NCBI RefSeq assembly: GCF_000413935.1
Contig: NZ_KE340380.1
Location: 930,001-994,000 of the forward strand
Direction of reading: 5' to 3'
DNA: 64,000 bases
Source of the DNA: Acinetobacter colistiniresistens
GTDB taxonomy: Bacteria; Pseudomonadota; Gammaproteobacteria; Pseudomonadales; Moraxellaceae
The notes under the pieces were generated by a model. It worked only from the letters and a program-made list of their open reading frames with translations, ran no database searches and had not been told where the DNA came from. The position numbers and the translations under genes were made by a program. Positions 46,269 to 56,886 of the stretch are shown here, in pieces. Numbering within the stretch: position 1 is the first letter of the stretch; every line of letters starts with the position of its first letter.

Positions 46269-47084
46269 ATGTCACACAAACAACAACTGATTGATCAAGT
46301 CATCGAAGCTTGGCGTGCCTTACAACAACAAACGCCTTTAGTGCAATGCATGACCAATAGCGTTGCCAACAATTATGTGGCAAATATCTTACTGGCAGCA
46401 GGTGCATCTCCTGCCATGATTGATAATCCATTTGAAGCCGAAGATTTCACCAAAATCAGTGCCGCCTTAAGTATCAACCTGGGTACACCCACCACCGAAC
46501 AGACCCAAGCCATGTTGATTTCAGCTCAAACGGCTCAGCAGCAGCAAGTGCCTTGGGTACTTGACCCTGTCGGTTATGGTGCAGTGTTAAAATGGCGCAG
46601 TGCAACGGTCGATCAACTGTTAACATTCCAACCTAGTATTATTCGCGGCAATGCTTCGGAGATCAGTACCTTAGCGGGCAGCCAAATCCAATCTAAAGGT
46701 GTCGATAGCACTTTAAATAGTCATGAGGTTTATGCACAAGCCAAAAGCCTGTTGCAGCACACTGAATGTATTGCAATTTCAGGTGAATCAGACTTCATCA
46801 TCTCTAAACAATTCGATGCTGTAATTCAAGTCAATGGTGGCTGTCATTTACAACCTAAAATTACGGCAACAGGGTGTGCCTTAGGCGCATTAACCGCAGC
46901 CTATCATGCAGTCAGTCATCCAACCATTGCTGCACTTGCCTCACATGTTCATTTTGCCATTGCAGGTAAACTGGCTTATGAGCATGCACAAACCGTTGGC
47001 AGCTTTAATGTAGCCTTTTTGGATTATGTGCATATGCTGGATGACAACCTGATTCAGCAATATGTCGATATTAAAATCCTTTAA
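46269..47084 (+). CDS. thiM: hydroxyethylthiazole kinase ThiM
   Basis: 271 residues. Conserved parts: QCMTNSVANNYVANILLAAGASPAMIDNP, VLDPVGYGAV, IIRGNASEISTLAG and the C-terminal ATGCALGALTAAY with the catalytic Cys. ThiM phosphorylates 4-methyl-5-hydroxyethylthiazole for thiamine salvage. thiE and thiD, its usual partners, are not next to it here, nor is a TPP riboswitch. Confidence 0.92.
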   Translation: MSHKQQLIDQVIEAWRALQQQTPLVQCMTNSVANNYVANILLAAGASPAMIDNPFEAEDFTKISAALSINLGTPTTEQTQAMLISAQTAQQQQVPWVLDPVGYGAVLKWRSATVDQLLTFQPSIIRGNASEISTLAGSQIQSKGVDSTLNSHEVYAQAKSLLQHTECIAISGESDFIISKQFDAVIQVNGGCHLQPKITATGCALGALTAAYHAVSHPTIAALASHVHFAIAGKLAYEHAQTVGSFNVAFLDYVHMLDDNLIQQYVDIKIL

Positions 47085-47120
47085 AACGGTTTGATTCCGT
47101 AAAAATTCATTGCTACGGCT

Positions 47121-47150
47121 AAAAAAACACATCAACTGATGTGTTTTTTT
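47121..47150. terminator. bidirectional terminator after thiM
   Basis: AAACACATCA and TGATGTGTTT pair around AC, with A and T runs on both sides between converging genes. Confidence 0.88.
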
Positions 47151-47193
47151 ATTCTGGGCTTGAATGAACAATCTGCTGATTTAGCTTTCTAAT

Positions 47194-48369
47194 CTAAAAA
47201 CGGATAACGTTTTCATAATGCCGAGGATCAAGACGAATCATCAGCCCTGCAACAATCACGACCATCGTTAAATGCCAGATCCATCCTGCGGCATAAGTTC
47301 CCGTCATACCATGCAATACCGCAACCCACCACGGCGCAAGTGCCGCCAGTAGAAAGCCACCACCTTGCATCAAGGCTGAAAGTTGACCCGCATGCATTGG
47401 ATCAGCCAAATGGTCGAGCACCACAATCATCAGCAAGGCAAAACATCCGCCTAAGCCCGCTCCCACGGTAATCGCCCAGAGATAAGGCAAAGCATCTGCA
47501 AAAAAGGCCAAGCCTGAAAAGCCAATCAACTGCAAGATCAAGGTGATCGCAATCCAAATACGGCGATCTTGATTGTTACGGGATAAATAAGGCAATAGCA
47601 ATGCGGCTGCCGCTTGGCTGAGCGTTAACACAGCCATCAATTTGCCACTTGCGGTTGCAGTCCAACCCTGCGCTTGAAAAGCAGGTGCCAGCCAAGCCAC
47701 AATCGAGCTATAGCCACCGTTGATCAAACCAAAACAACTGATCAACAACCATGTCCTCGGTTGTTTTAACAGTGCCGATACCGAAGGCTTTTTTTTCTGC
47801 TGCTGTGCCGCTTTGGTCAAAAAGCAACTTGCAAATGCGAAAGCCAGTAATGCCGGCAAGGCAAAAATAGCCAGCCCGATTTTCCAGTCAGCACTCGTGT
47901 TTGTGACTACAGGCGCAATGACAGCACCAAGCGCCCCACCGCCCATCAGCATCGCAGAATAAAGCCCCATCATCGGACTGAGATGAGCATGGAACTCTCT
48001 TTTTATTAGACTGGGAAAAGCGGCTTGAACCACAGCCACGCCAAAACCAATAATAGCTGCTGTTCCAATTAAAGCCCATCCATTGGGTACAATGAAACGC
48101 AAGCCGCATCCTAAGCAAATCAGCCCTAAGGCCCCGAGAATGGCACGGCGTTCACCGATCGCGCTTTGTATCGCAGGACCAATAAATGCAATTAACCCCA
48201 TCAGTAACATTGGCACCAGGGTTAATAGTGCAATGCCTTGTAAACTCAATCCAGTCGTTGTTCGAATCTGATTGGCAACAGGCCCAATACTGGTCATAAA
48301 GGGTCGGAGGTTCAATCCCACCAAAGCAACGGTTAAGATCAAAAAAGATCGCTGATTTATCCTATTCAT
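47194..48369 (-). CDS. MFS transporter, CynX/NimT-like
   Basis: 391 residues with 12 predicted membrane helices. GLNLRPFMTSIGPVANQIRTTTGLSLQGIALLTLVPMLLMG and GERRAILGALGLICLGCGLR match the cyanate/2-nitroimidazole transporter subfamily. The substrate is unknown, and no cyanase gene is nearby. It follows the deaminase gene by 18 bases on the same strand, hinting at a nitrogenous-compound role. Confidence 0.78.
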   Translation of the reverse strand: MNRINQRSFLILTVALVGLNLRPFMTSIGPVANQIRTTTGLSLQGIALLTLVPMLLMGLIAFIGPAIQSAIGERRAILGALGLICLGCGLRFIVPNGWALIGTAAIIGFGVAVVQAAFPSLIKREFHAHLSPMMGLYSAMLMGGGALGAVIAPVVTNTSADWKIGLAIFALPALLAFAFASCFLTKAAQQQKKKPSVSALLKQPRTWLLISCFGLINGGYSSIVAWLAPAFQAQGWTATASGKLMAVLTLSQAAAALLLPYLSRNNQDRRIWIAITLILQLIGFSGLAFFADALPYLWAITVGAGLGGCFALLMIVVLDHLADPMHAGQLSALMQGGGFLLAALAPWWVAVLHGMTGTYAAGWIWHLTMVVIVAGLMIRLDPRHYENVIRF

Positions 48370-48387
48370 GTTTTAGCTGCACATCAA

Positions 48388-48849
48388 TCATGTGATGGAT
48401 TTCCAATAGCGGTACAAATCGGGCTTTGTTTCAATGCGTACAGGCACATAACGGATTATCATCGACTGCTCTGCAAAAGGTTTGGCTAAGTCAGCATAGA
48501 TCGCTGCCGTTGATAAACCATAGGCTTCAGCATCCTCATTGGAGTGTGCATAAGTCACGCTAGTAATTCCCGCCATACGCATCGCTGCCATACACATTGG
48601 ACAAGGCTGCCCACTGGCAAAGACAACACAACCGTACAAATTGGCTGTCCCCAATTGCTGGCTTGCGGCACGTATTGCCAAGAGTTCTGCGTGTGCGGTG
48701 GGGTCATTACTTTTCAGTATTTCATTGACAGCTGACGCAATCACTTGGCCATCTTTCACCAAGATTGCACCAAACGGCCGTCCACCTTGCTCGCAATTTT
48801 GATAAGCCAGTTCAACGGCCTGACGTAGAAAATCGGTATTCTGTTGCAC
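48388..48849 (-). CDS. nucleoside/guanine deaminase-like zinc enzyme
   Basis: 153 residues from a GTG at 48849 that has GGAG seven bases upstream; the frame extends further to 48921 but overlaps the neighbour. AHAELLAIRAA and PCPMCMAAM are the zinc-binding motifs of the cytidine-deaminase fold, and RPFGAILVKDGQVIASAVNEI fits the guanine-deaminase (GuaD) type. It likely deaminates a free base or nucleoside. Probably cotranscribed with the CynX-like transporter. Confidence 0.78.
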   Translation of the reverse strand: MQQNTDFLRQAVELAYQNCEQGGRPFGAILVKDGQVIASAVNEILKSNDPTAHAELLAIRAASQQLGTANLYGCVVFASGQPCPMCMAAMRMAGITSVTYAHSNEDAEAYGLSTAAIYADLAKPFAEQSMIIRYVPVRIETKPDLYRYWKSIT

Positions 48850-48879
48850 GTCTATGCTCCAATTATTTTGCTTTTGCGC

Positions 48880-51593
48880 CTGCACGCAGTAACGCTTTTT
48901 CGATATGGCTACCTGCGGCATTGGCTTATGCCCGCGCCAATCAACTGAATCGAATCACATGGCCGTGTGAGCATGCCCGTATCGGTATTGCTGCCAGTGG
49001 TAAAGGCTATCTGGATACCATTGAAGCCTTGCGCATTCTCGGCATTGAAAATGAAACCGCGCAACAACTGGGATTACGGGTTTATCAGGTTGCACTGATT
49101 TGGCCTTTAGAACCACAAGGTCTGCGTGAGTTTGCCGAAGGTTTACAAGAACTAATTGTGGTCGAAGAAAAACGTCCGATTCTAGAAGCACAGATCAAGG
49201 ATGAATTGTATTCCCTACCTGATAAGCAACGTCCACATGTGATCGGCAAAGCAATCCATGGTAAAGGTGAATGGAGTACCTCATTTGAGGACGCTCCATT
49301 GATTGGTCATTACGAGTTCCAACCTGAACCGATTGCCAAAATGTTGGCAGCACGGTTTTTAAAATTAGATTTGCCCGAAAGTTTAAGACAGCAAATCCAG
49401 AGTCGTATCGATTTATTGCAAAAAGCTGAGCAAGAATCACGCCGTGTGCTGGATCTGGCTGAACGTAAACCCTATTTTTGTAGCGGTTGTCCGCATAACA
49501 CTTCAACAGTCGTACCAGAAGGCAGTCGTGCACTGGGCGGCATCGGTTGTCACTATATTGCGGTGTCACTGGATCGAGGCACAGAAACCTTTTCGCAAAT
49601 GGGTGGCGAAGGTGTCAGTTGGGCGGGTGCCTCACATTTCACCAATGAAAAACATATTTTTGCCAATCTCGGTGATGGCACCTATTTCCACTCTGGCTAT
49701 CTGGCAATCCGGCAAGCCATCGCTGCAAACATTAATATTACCTATAAAATTCTCTATAACGATGCGGTCGCCATGACTGGTGGTCAGCATGTCGATGGAC
49801 ACCTCAGTGTCGCTCAACTGACCCGACAACTGGATGCTGAAGGCATTAAAAAACAAGTCATTGTCACGGATGAACCTGAGCTGATCCATGCCGAAGAACA
49901 TCTTGCGCCGCATGTCGATATCCGCCACAGAAATGACCTCGATGCCGTGCAACGTGAATTACGTGATATTTCAGGTGTGACCGCTTTAATCTATGTGCAA
50001 ACCTGTGCCAGTGAAAAGCGTCGTCGCCGTAAACGCGATATGTATCCTGATCCAGCTGAACGTCTTTATATCAATAGTGACATTTGTGAAGGCTGCGGTG
50101 ATTGTTCTAAAAAATCCAATTGCCTATCGATTGAACCTGTAGAAACCACTTTGGGTACCAAGCGTCAAATTAACCAAAGCAGCTGTAATAAAGATTTCAC
50201 CTGTGTAGAAGGTTTCTGCCCAAGCTTTGTGACCGTTCATACCCGTGATATGAAACGCCCTGCCAAATTTGAAGGCTTTGCTGCGGGTTGGCCTGATCGC
50301 CCCATCATTCCTCAACTGACTGATACGCCGAGTCGTATTATGGTGGGTGGTATCGGTGGTACAGGTGTGGTCACTGTCGGCGCTTTACTGGGTATGGCAG
50401 CTCATCTGGAAGGCAAAGCCACCCGAGTCATGGACATGGCTGGGCTGGCACAAAAAGGCGGTACGGTATATTCCTATATACAAATTGCCACCGATGATGC
50501 ACAAATTTCATCGACTAAAATTCCAGAACATCAATGTAATCTATTGATCGGCGCCGATGCTATTGTCGCAGGTAGCAATGCCGCACTCTCCCGTTTAAAA
50601 CAAGATGCAATGGTGATCGTCAATGAAGACGGCTCACCCACCTCTGACTTTATTAACAAACGTGACTGGTATGCACCGATTAATGATTTAATCGATCGTC
50701 TGCGCGGCCGTGTCCAACAAGGGAAACTGGTCTCCTTACCTGCTGCACGCATTGCAACCCAAGTATTGGGGGATGCCATCTACGCCAATCAGATCTTGCT
50801 CGGTATGGCATGGCAGTCAGGGCAAGTTCCTTTGCTACGTGAAAGTATTGAAAAAGCCATCCAACTGAATGGCACGGCGATTGACAAAAATCTTGAAGCC
50901 TTCCGTATCGGTTGTCATCTCGCCAGCGATCCAGACTTAGTCACTGCTTTACTCGCTAGCCTGCCGAAAACCAATACGCCACAAACACTCACTGAACTCA
51001 TCAACGATCGCACGATACGTCTGCAAGACTATTGGAATGAGGCTTATGCGAATCGCTACAGAATGCTGTTAGAACAAGTGGCTAAATTGCTTCCTGAAGC
51101 ATTGGCAAGCACCATCGCAACCCAACTGTATCGTGTCATGGCCTATAAAGATGAGTATGAAGTGGCGCGTTTGCTCACTGGCACAAGCTTTAAAAAATCA
51201 ATTGAGTCGCAATTTGGTCGTGGTGTCCGTCTTTCCTATCATCTTGCACCACCGACCTTGGGTACTGATCAAAATATCCGTAAACGTATCTTTGGCTACT
51301 GGATGCGCTTTCCAATGATGTTACTTGCCCGTTTACAATGGCTGCGCGAAAGTTTCTTTGATCCATTTGCACGTCAACAAGAACGTCAATATGAGCATGC
51401 ATGGCGTGATCGTTATATCGCCTTTGTTGAAACTCTGATCTCATCGCCAAACAGCTATAATTTAGTTGTTGCAGAACAGATTGCCGAATTACCTGCTGAA
51501 GTCCGTGGTTTTGGACATATCAAAATGCAAGCCATGCAAGCCGCAAACCAACGCTGGGATGAGTTGTCAGTTGATCTCACCAACAAAGTTTAA
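48880..51593 (+). pseudogene. 5'-truncated indolepyruvate ferredoxin oxidoreductase
   Basis: An open frame of about 900 codons matches the central and C-terminal parts of the large fused IOR (about 1150-1200 residues): LPAALAYARANQLNR, the TPP motif NLGDGTYFHSG with ILYNDAVAMTGGQ, an iron-sulfur region (CEGCGDCSKKSNC), and the gamma domain GGIGGTGVVTVGALLG. The first roughly 250-300 residues, with the pyruvate-type TPP pyrimidine domain, are missing. Upstream in this frame is only the antisense of the deaminase gene, so a deletion or fusion junction lies near 48850-48910. Function is probably lost. Confidence 0.7.
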
Positions 51594-51898
51594 GTACCAA
51601 TAAATCGCTGACTGAGTATATTCAATAAAATATCTACTCAGTCAGCTGATTAAAAATCAACATCGCTCTGGATCAGTACCGTATCTGTTTGATGGCATGT
51701 TGATCCAGACGCATTGTAAAAATCCCAGAGCTAACAAACCCTAAATTCCATAGACGATAAACCCAGAATAGAGCACGCATCGAATAGAAATTTAATTGAT
51801 GCATCCCTCAAATAAGTTAAAGTAACTCTACTTAACTTGAATGCTCAAGTTAAAAAAACTGACAAGAAATTGCGAAAATAATGATCAAGGAATAAACA
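51594..51898. other. hairpin-rich intergenic region before gcdH
   Basis: Four foldable segments. GCTGACTGAGTA and its complement (51607-51646) form a 12-bp stem just after the upstream stop codon, a likely terminator though without a U-run. TCTGGATCA/TGATCCAGA (51667-51709) form a 9-bp stem. Near the gcdH start, TTAACTTGA/TCAAGTTAA (51832-51853) and an overlapping AAGTTAA-type stem (51815-51839) exclude each other and may be operators or a leader switch. Confidence 0.5.
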
Positions 51899-53089
51899 AT
51901 GAGCCGCCTCGAGTTTCAGTGGAATGATCCCTTTTTAATTGAACAACAACTAAGTGAAGAAGAACGCATGATTCGTGATACAGCCCATGCTTTCTGCCAA
52001 GACAAGTTAATGCCACGGGTACTTGATCAATTCCGTCATGAAACAACCGATCCGCACATCTTTAGGGAAATGGGTGAACTAGGCCTGCTCGGACCCACCA
52101 TCCCAGAACAATATGGTGGCGCAGGCTTAAATTATGTGAGTTATGGTCTGATTGCCCGTGAAATTGAGCGCGTAGACTCGGGCTATCGCTCAATGGCCAG
52201 TGTGCAAAGCTCATTGGTGATGGTGCCCATTCATGAATTCGGGACTGAGCAACAAAAACAAAAATACTTACCTAAACTGGCCACAGGTGAATGGATTGGC
52301 TGTTTTGGTCTAACTGAACCCGACCATGGTTCAGATCCAGGCAGTATGGCCTGTCGCGCCAAGAAAATAGCAGGTGGCTACCGTTTAACTGGCACCAAGA
52401 TGTGGATTACCAATAGTCCGATTGCAGATGTTTTTGTGGTGTGGGCCAAAGAGGTTTCGCCTGAAGGCAATGTCGGTCCAATTCGTGGCTTTATTTTAGA
52501 AAAAGGCTGGCAAGGGCTTTCTGCGCCTGCAATTCACGGCAAAGTCGGCTTAAGAGCGTCTATTACGGGTGAAATTGTGATGGATCAAGTTTTTGTCCCT
52601 GAAGAAAATGCATTTCCCGAAGTTCGTGGCTTAAAAGGCCCTTTCACCTGCTTAAACAGCGCCCGTTATGGTATTGCTTGGGGCGCCATGGGTGCAGCTG
52701 AATTTTGCTGGCATACTGCACGCCAATACACACTGGATCGAAAGCAATTTGGCAAGCCACTGGCTGCCAACCAACTGATTCAAAAAAAATTAGCCGATAT
52801 GCAAACAGAAATTGCGCTCGGCCTACAGCTTGCCCTTCGTTTTGGTCGAATGAAAGATGATGGTATTGCCTCAGTTGAAGCGACCTCTCTGATTAAACGC
52901 AATAACTGTGGCAAGGCCTTGGAGATTGCCCGTTTGGCGCGAGATATGTTAGGCGGAAACGGAATCAGTGATGAATTTGGTGTCGCCCGTCATCTGGTCA
53001 ATCTTGAAGTTGTGAATACTTATGAAGGCACCCATGATGTGCATGCCTTGATCTTAGGCAGAGCTCAAACAGGACTCGCAGCGTTCTAA
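51899..53089 (+). CDS. gcdH: glutaryl-CoA dehydrogenase
   Basis: 396 residues, the usual length. The acyl-CoA dehydrogenase core includes [16 protein letters not shown] and [18 protein letters not shown]. The catalytic Glu lies in [22 protein letters not shown], the C-terminal signature of glutaryl-CoA dehydrogenases. It oxidises and decarboxylates glutaryl-CoA to crotonyl-CoA in lysine and tryptophan degradation. CAAGGAATAAACA precedes the ATG. Confidence 0.9.
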   Translation: MSRLEFQWNDPFLIEQQLSEEERMIRDTAHAFCQDKLMPRVLDQFRHETTDPHIFREMGELGLLGPTIPEQYGGAGLNYVSYGLIAREIERVDSGYRSMASVQSSLVMVPIHEFGTEQQKQKYLPKLATGEWIGCFGLTEPDHGSDPGSMACRAKKIAGGYRLTGTKMWITNSPIADVFVVWAKEVSPEGNVGPIRGFILEKGWQGLSAPAIHGKVGLRASITGEIVMDQVFVPEENAFPEVRGLKGPFTCLNSARYGIAWGAMGAAEFCWHTARQYTLDRKQFGKPLAANQLIQKKLADMQTEIALGLQLALRFGRMKDDGIASVEATSLIKRNNCGKALEIARLARDMLGGNGISDEFGVARHLVNLEVVNTYEGTHDVHALILGRAQTGLAAF

Positions 53090-53117
53090 AGCGCTAAGTG
53101 ACGACTAAAAATAAAAC

Positions 53118-53145
53118 GGCGAGCATCGACGCTAGATAGCTCGCC
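53118..53145 (-). terminator. intrinsic terminator after the ycaQ-like gene
   Basis: GGCGAGC (53118-53124) and GCTCGCC (53139-53145) form a 7-bp GC stem. On the minus strand the sequence continues GTTTTATTTTT, a good U-tract. Confidence 0.8.
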
Positions 53146-53148
53146 CTA

Positions 53149-54297
53149 TCATATCTTGATCTTATCTAAGTCAATACTGGTACACTGATTAAATTGGGCG
53201 AAACGCTGTAATTCTCGTTCTAATGCAAGCAAAAAATCATCTCGATTTTGCATCTTGGTATCTTCTAAATGCAAACTTATCACTTCTAATCTTTGTTCAC
53301 GACGATGCACTTTACAGTCGATTCGTCCAACAAAATCATCCGCATAAAGCAACGGTAAGCAAAAATAACCATATTGTCGTTTGGCCGCAGGTACATAGCA
53401 TTCAATCCGATAATCAAAGTCAAATAAGCAACTTAAACGTTCCCGATGAATCACCAGATTATCAAACGGAGACAAGATTTTAACCTCCGCTTCAATCTTG
53501 GGTTCATGTTCCAACACGGCGCTGGCCACATAAACCGTTTGCCCACTTTCCAGATTGATCAGATTGATCACACCTGCATCAATCTGTTCGTCCAAGAGTT
53601 TACGCATGATGTCACGTAAATCTTTATTGGTTTTTAAATGCAGCAATTGCTTCCAGGTAAATACACCATGGGCACGTATGGTGGTATCCAATAAATATTG
53701 CGCATATTCCTGTAAAGTCGGTGTACTGACATCAAGACCCTGCGGTATGCAACGTTCAGTCAGGTCATAGACTTTTTCCATGCCATTACGTTCACAGATC
53801 ATTAAATCGCCTTGCATGAATAGCTGTTCAATCGCCTTGCGACTCGGTCCAGCATTCCACCAGCCTGCTGATCCTTCCCGTTTTTCCTTCTGCATATTTC
53901 TAAGTCGGATTCTGCCTTCGGCCTTCACCTGAGCCAGAATCTCATGCATCAGTTTCTGATCGCCTCTTGAGAAATAACGGCTTTCCCCATTACGAATAGA
54001 ATCCATTAACGGCAGAGCATAACGATAATCCCGCATTGGTAAATAAGATGCGGCATGGGCCCAATGTTCAAAAATCAGTTGATCTTGTACCAGTTGATTT
54101 AAATGACCCAATTGATAATTCGGCACTCGACTCCACAACACATGATGATGGGCACGTTCCACTACAGAAATGGTATCTATTTGCACATAACCCAGATGTT
54201 CAATGGCTTGTTGTGTACCTAATAATCCTTCAGCAAAGCTATTATTTTTTTCTAAGCCTTGATGAGATAGAGCCAAGCGTTTTAATAATGAAATCAT
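53149..54297 (-). CDS. ycaQ: YcaQ-family interstrand crosslink DNA glycosylase
   Basis: 382 residues from the ATG at 54297; the frame extends to a TTG further upstream. QIDTISVVERAHHHVLWSRV contains the catalytic QxD motif (QID) of the HTH_42/YcaQ family (AlkX), with a winged-helix region at about 180-250. Members unhook nitrogen-mustard or azinomycin crosslinks. HWAHAASYLPM and SPFDNLVIHRERLSCLFDF are other conserved blocks. Confidence 0.85.
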   Translation of the reverse strand: MISLLKRLALSHQGLEKNNSFAEGLLGTQQAIEHLGYVQIDTISVVERAHHHVLWSRVPNYQLGHLNQLVQDQLIFEHWAHAASYLPMRDYRYALPLMDSIRNGESRYFSRGDQKLMHEILAQVKAEGRIRLRNMQKEKREGSAGWWNAGPSRKAIEQLFMQGDLMICERNGMEKVYDLTERCIPQGLDVSTPTLQEYAQYLLDTTIRAHGVFTWKQLLHLKTNKDLRDIMRKLLDEQIDAGVINLINLESGQTVYVASAVLEHEPKIEAEVKILSPFDNLVIHRERLSCLFDFDYRIECYVPAAKRQYGYFCLPLLYADDFVGRIDCKVHRREQRLEVISLHLEDTKMQNRDDFLLALERELQRFAQFNQCTSIDLDKIKI

Positions 54298-54391
54298 AAT
54301 ATTGTCATTTAAACAGGGTTCATCAATCAAGATGAACGAAAGTGAAATAATAGCAGTTATTCAAATTAACATAATCATGCCAATCCCTTGC

Positions 54392-55168
54392 TTATTTTCC
54401 TTGTATATAAAAACGAGGCGCCACGCCCAAAGAACGTTTAAAGGCTGCGGTAAAAGCACTGCTACTGCTATAACCCAACTCGATTGCGACACAGGTAATG
54501 GATTGCCCCAATTCCATGCGAGTCAAAGCATTAAGTAAACAGGCTTGCTGACGCCAGTTGCTAAAACTCATCCCCGTTTGCTGCCGAAAAATTCGTGTAA
54601 AGTTACGGCGGCTCATGCCAACCTGTGCTGCAATTTGATCAAGATCATCGTCCAAGTTAGGTGCTTTTAACAATTGCAGGCATAAGGCGGCTAACCGTGG
54701 TTCTTGCGGCAAGGGCGCATTTAAAGGCAGTTCAGGCATCAGTGCAATTTCTGCAATGATTAATCGCATGAGATAATCATCTCGGCTACCCAACACATAT
54801 TCAACAGGCAAATCAACTGCGGTCGATAATAGCTCATGCAATAAAGGGGACACGTTGATCACTGTACAATAGGCTGGCAAGCCTGCCGCATTTGCGGTTT
54901 CAGGGAGAATATAGGCACTACGGGTTTTGGTGATCCCACCCATGTGTACTTCATGGTCAATCCCTGCTGGAATCCAAAGTGCACGTTTCGGTGGCACCAC
55001 CCAACTGCCAGTAGCGGTAATGACCGTTACGACCCCTGTAATCGCATACAGACATTGACCTCGACGATGGCGATGACTCGCCAGCAGATGACCATCAGCA
55101 TAATCATTGCCCGTGGCCATCACTTCACGCGCCACATCCTGATAGTCGTTGACCTGAATATTACGCAT
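54392..55168 (-). CDS. AraC-family regulator, divergent from fsr
   Basis: 258 residues. An N-terminal cupin sensor (HLLASHRHRRGQCLYAITGVVTV) and a C-terminal double HTH (LDQIAAQVGMSRRNFTRIFRQQTGMSFSNWR, then IAIELGYSSSSAFTAAFKRSLGVAPRFY). It is divergent from an MFS efflux gene, so it probably regulates that gene. The inducer is unknown. The gap of 151 bases shows no strong palindrome. Confidence 0.85.
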   Translation of the reverse strand: MRNIQVNDYQDVAREVMATGNDYADGHLLASHRHRRGQCLYAITGVVTVITATGSWVVPPKRALWIPAGIDHEVHMGGITKTRSAYILPETANAAGLPAYCTVINVSPLLHELLSTAVDLPVEYVLGSRDDYLMRLIIAEIALMPELPLNAPLPQEPRLAALCLQLLKAPNLDDDLDQIAAQVGMSRRNFTRIFRQQTGMSFSNWRQQACLLNALTRMELGQSITCVAIELGYSSSSAFTAAFKRSLGVAPRFYIQGK

Positions 55169-55319
55169 TGCCCTCCTCCCCCAAAATGGCCTGAACTCAA
55201 TACTATCTGTCCCAAATATGATTGTGGGCCGATTTCTATTCAGTTTAGGATAAAAACACTGAAAAACAAACCTCTTTCAGCAGCACCATTTCAAGCTGAT
55301 ATAACGTGTTGGAGCAATC

Positions 55320-56543
55320 ATGGCAAGCAATACAGGCACTCTTGAGAATGCATTTCCGCAAGAGCAATTTCCCCCCAATGATCAACCGCAGAAATTCGTG
55401 TTACGTGTTGTCGGCGCAGTTGCTTTTGCCCATCTGTTAAATGATTCAATTCAAGCCGTAGTCACTGCAAGTTATCCGATGTTAAAAGCCGAATTTTCCT
55501 TAAGTTTTGCTCAAATCGGCTGGATTGCCTTGGTCTATCAAATTACCGCATCCTTATTACAACCTTGGATTGGGCTGTATACCGATAAACATCCAAAACC
55601 CTATTTATTGCCGATGGGTATGGCAGCCACACTCATCGGCATTGGCTTGATGGCGATTGCAGCAAGCTTTCACAGCTTGTTGTTTGCTGCCGCATTAATT
55701 GGGGTCGGTTCATCGACTTTTCATCCTGAAGCCTCTCGCATCGCCCGTACTGCGTCAGGCGGACGTTTTGGTACAGCACAATCGATGTTTCAGGTTGGAG
55801 GCAATACCGGTTCTGCGATTGGGCCATTAATGGCTGCGGCTGTCATTATTCCAAATGGGCAAGGGGCAATTGGCCTCTTTGTTTTAGTTGCTGCTTTGGC
55901 CATATTTGTTTTATTACGTGTCACCAAATGGGTGGTCAAGCAAGCACCTGTACAGCGTGCTGCCAGTCAACCCGCTATTTCTACCTTGACCCGTAAACAA
56001 GTGATTCAGGCCATGGCCGTGATTTGTGTGTTGATGTTTGCCAAATTTATCTATATCGCGGCCATTACCAATTATTTTACTTTCTATCTGATTGAACGTT
56101 TTAATGTTTCCATTCAAACTTCTCAGCTGTATCTATTTATATTTTTAGGTGCAGTAGCACTGGGTACTTTTGCGGGCGGCCCTGTGGGCGATCGGATTGG
56201 CCGTAAAGCTGTGATTTGGGTCTCCTTCTTGGGGATTGCACCATTTGCCTTAATGCTGCCTTATGTTGGCTTAACTGGCACGGCAATTCTGGTCATTATT
56301 ATTGGTTTAGTGATGTCCTCAGCCTTCTCTGCCTTAGTGGTCTATGCACAAGAAGCGGTACCCGGTCGTGTCGGAATGGTTGCAGGCTTGATGTTTGGGC
56401 TGATGTTCGGGATCGGTGGGATTGGTGCAGCTGGGCTGGGGCATTTAGCCGATACCCATGGTATTGTTTGGGTCTATAAACTCTGCTCCTTCCTGCCTTT
56501 ATTAGGTTTTATGACTGCGTTCTTGCCGAATACTAAAAAATAA
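55320..56543 (+). CDS. fsr: fosmidomycin-resistance-type MFS transporter
   Basis: 407 residues with 12 membrane helices. NDSIQAVVTASYPMLKAEFSLSFAQIGWIALVYQITASLLQPWIG and GVGSSTFHPEASRIARTASGGRFGTAQSMFQVGGNTGSAIGP are diagnostic of Fsr. It exports fosmidomycin and possibly other drugs by proton antiport. A GGAG ribosome site lies 5 bases before the ATG. The divergent AraC gene is the likely regulator. Confidence 0.85.
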   Translation: MASNTGTLENAFPQEQFPPNDQPQKFVLRVVGAVAFAHLLNDSIQAVVTASYPMLKAEFSLSFAQIGWIALVYQITASLLQPWIGLYTDKHPKPYLLPMGMAATLIGIGLMAIAASFHSLLFAAALIGVGSSTFHPEASRIARTASGGRFGTAQSMFQVGGNTGSAIGPLMAAAVIIPNGQGAIGLFVLVAALAIFVLLRVTKWVVKQAPVQRAASQPAISTLTRKQVIQAMAVICVLMFAKFIYIAAITNYFTFYLIERFNVSIQTSQLYLFIFLGAVALGTFAGGPVGDRIGRKAVIWVSFLGIAPFALMLPYVGLTGTAILVIIIGLVMSSAFSALVVYAQEAVPGRVGMVAGLMFGLMFGIGGIGAAGLGHLADTHGIVWVYKLCSFLPLLGFMTAFLPNTKK

Positions 56544-56886
56544 TCCATCTTAAAAAAATAGTCAAAAAAATTAACTGATTGACTAAACAGGGCTAAAGCC
56601 TTATACAAATAAACAAAAAAATAGTTAGAGCTATATATAAATTAAAATTTATATATAGCTCTATAACATGTTAAGAATTCTTATAATATTTATAATGATA
56701 AAATATAGATCCATTTCAATCTCGGTTTAGATACACCAAATAGATCTACATCTTCCACCTAAGCCTTTGCATTGTTTGCGACATCAACACTACAATACGT
56801 TGTATTTTTCTTAACCTTTAATAAAATATCAATTAATTTCAGCCTCATCAAAAAATTTTAAAAAAATCAGGTCTAAATATTTAATA
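56544..56886. other. AT-rich gap with a long perfect inverted repeat
   Basis: Bases 56626-56663 form an 18-bp perfect dyad (arms TAGAGCTATATATAAATT and its complement, 2-base gap). No U-run follows, so it may be a cruciform-forming sequence, a transposon remnant or an RNA hairpin. The rest of the gap is A/T-rich without ORFs. Confidence 0.5.

Noticed and set aside
48765..48880. First 40 codons of the long plus-strand frame as the N-terminus of the oxidoreductase
   Set aside because: This segment is antisense to the well-supported deaminase gene and has no similarity to IOR proteins.
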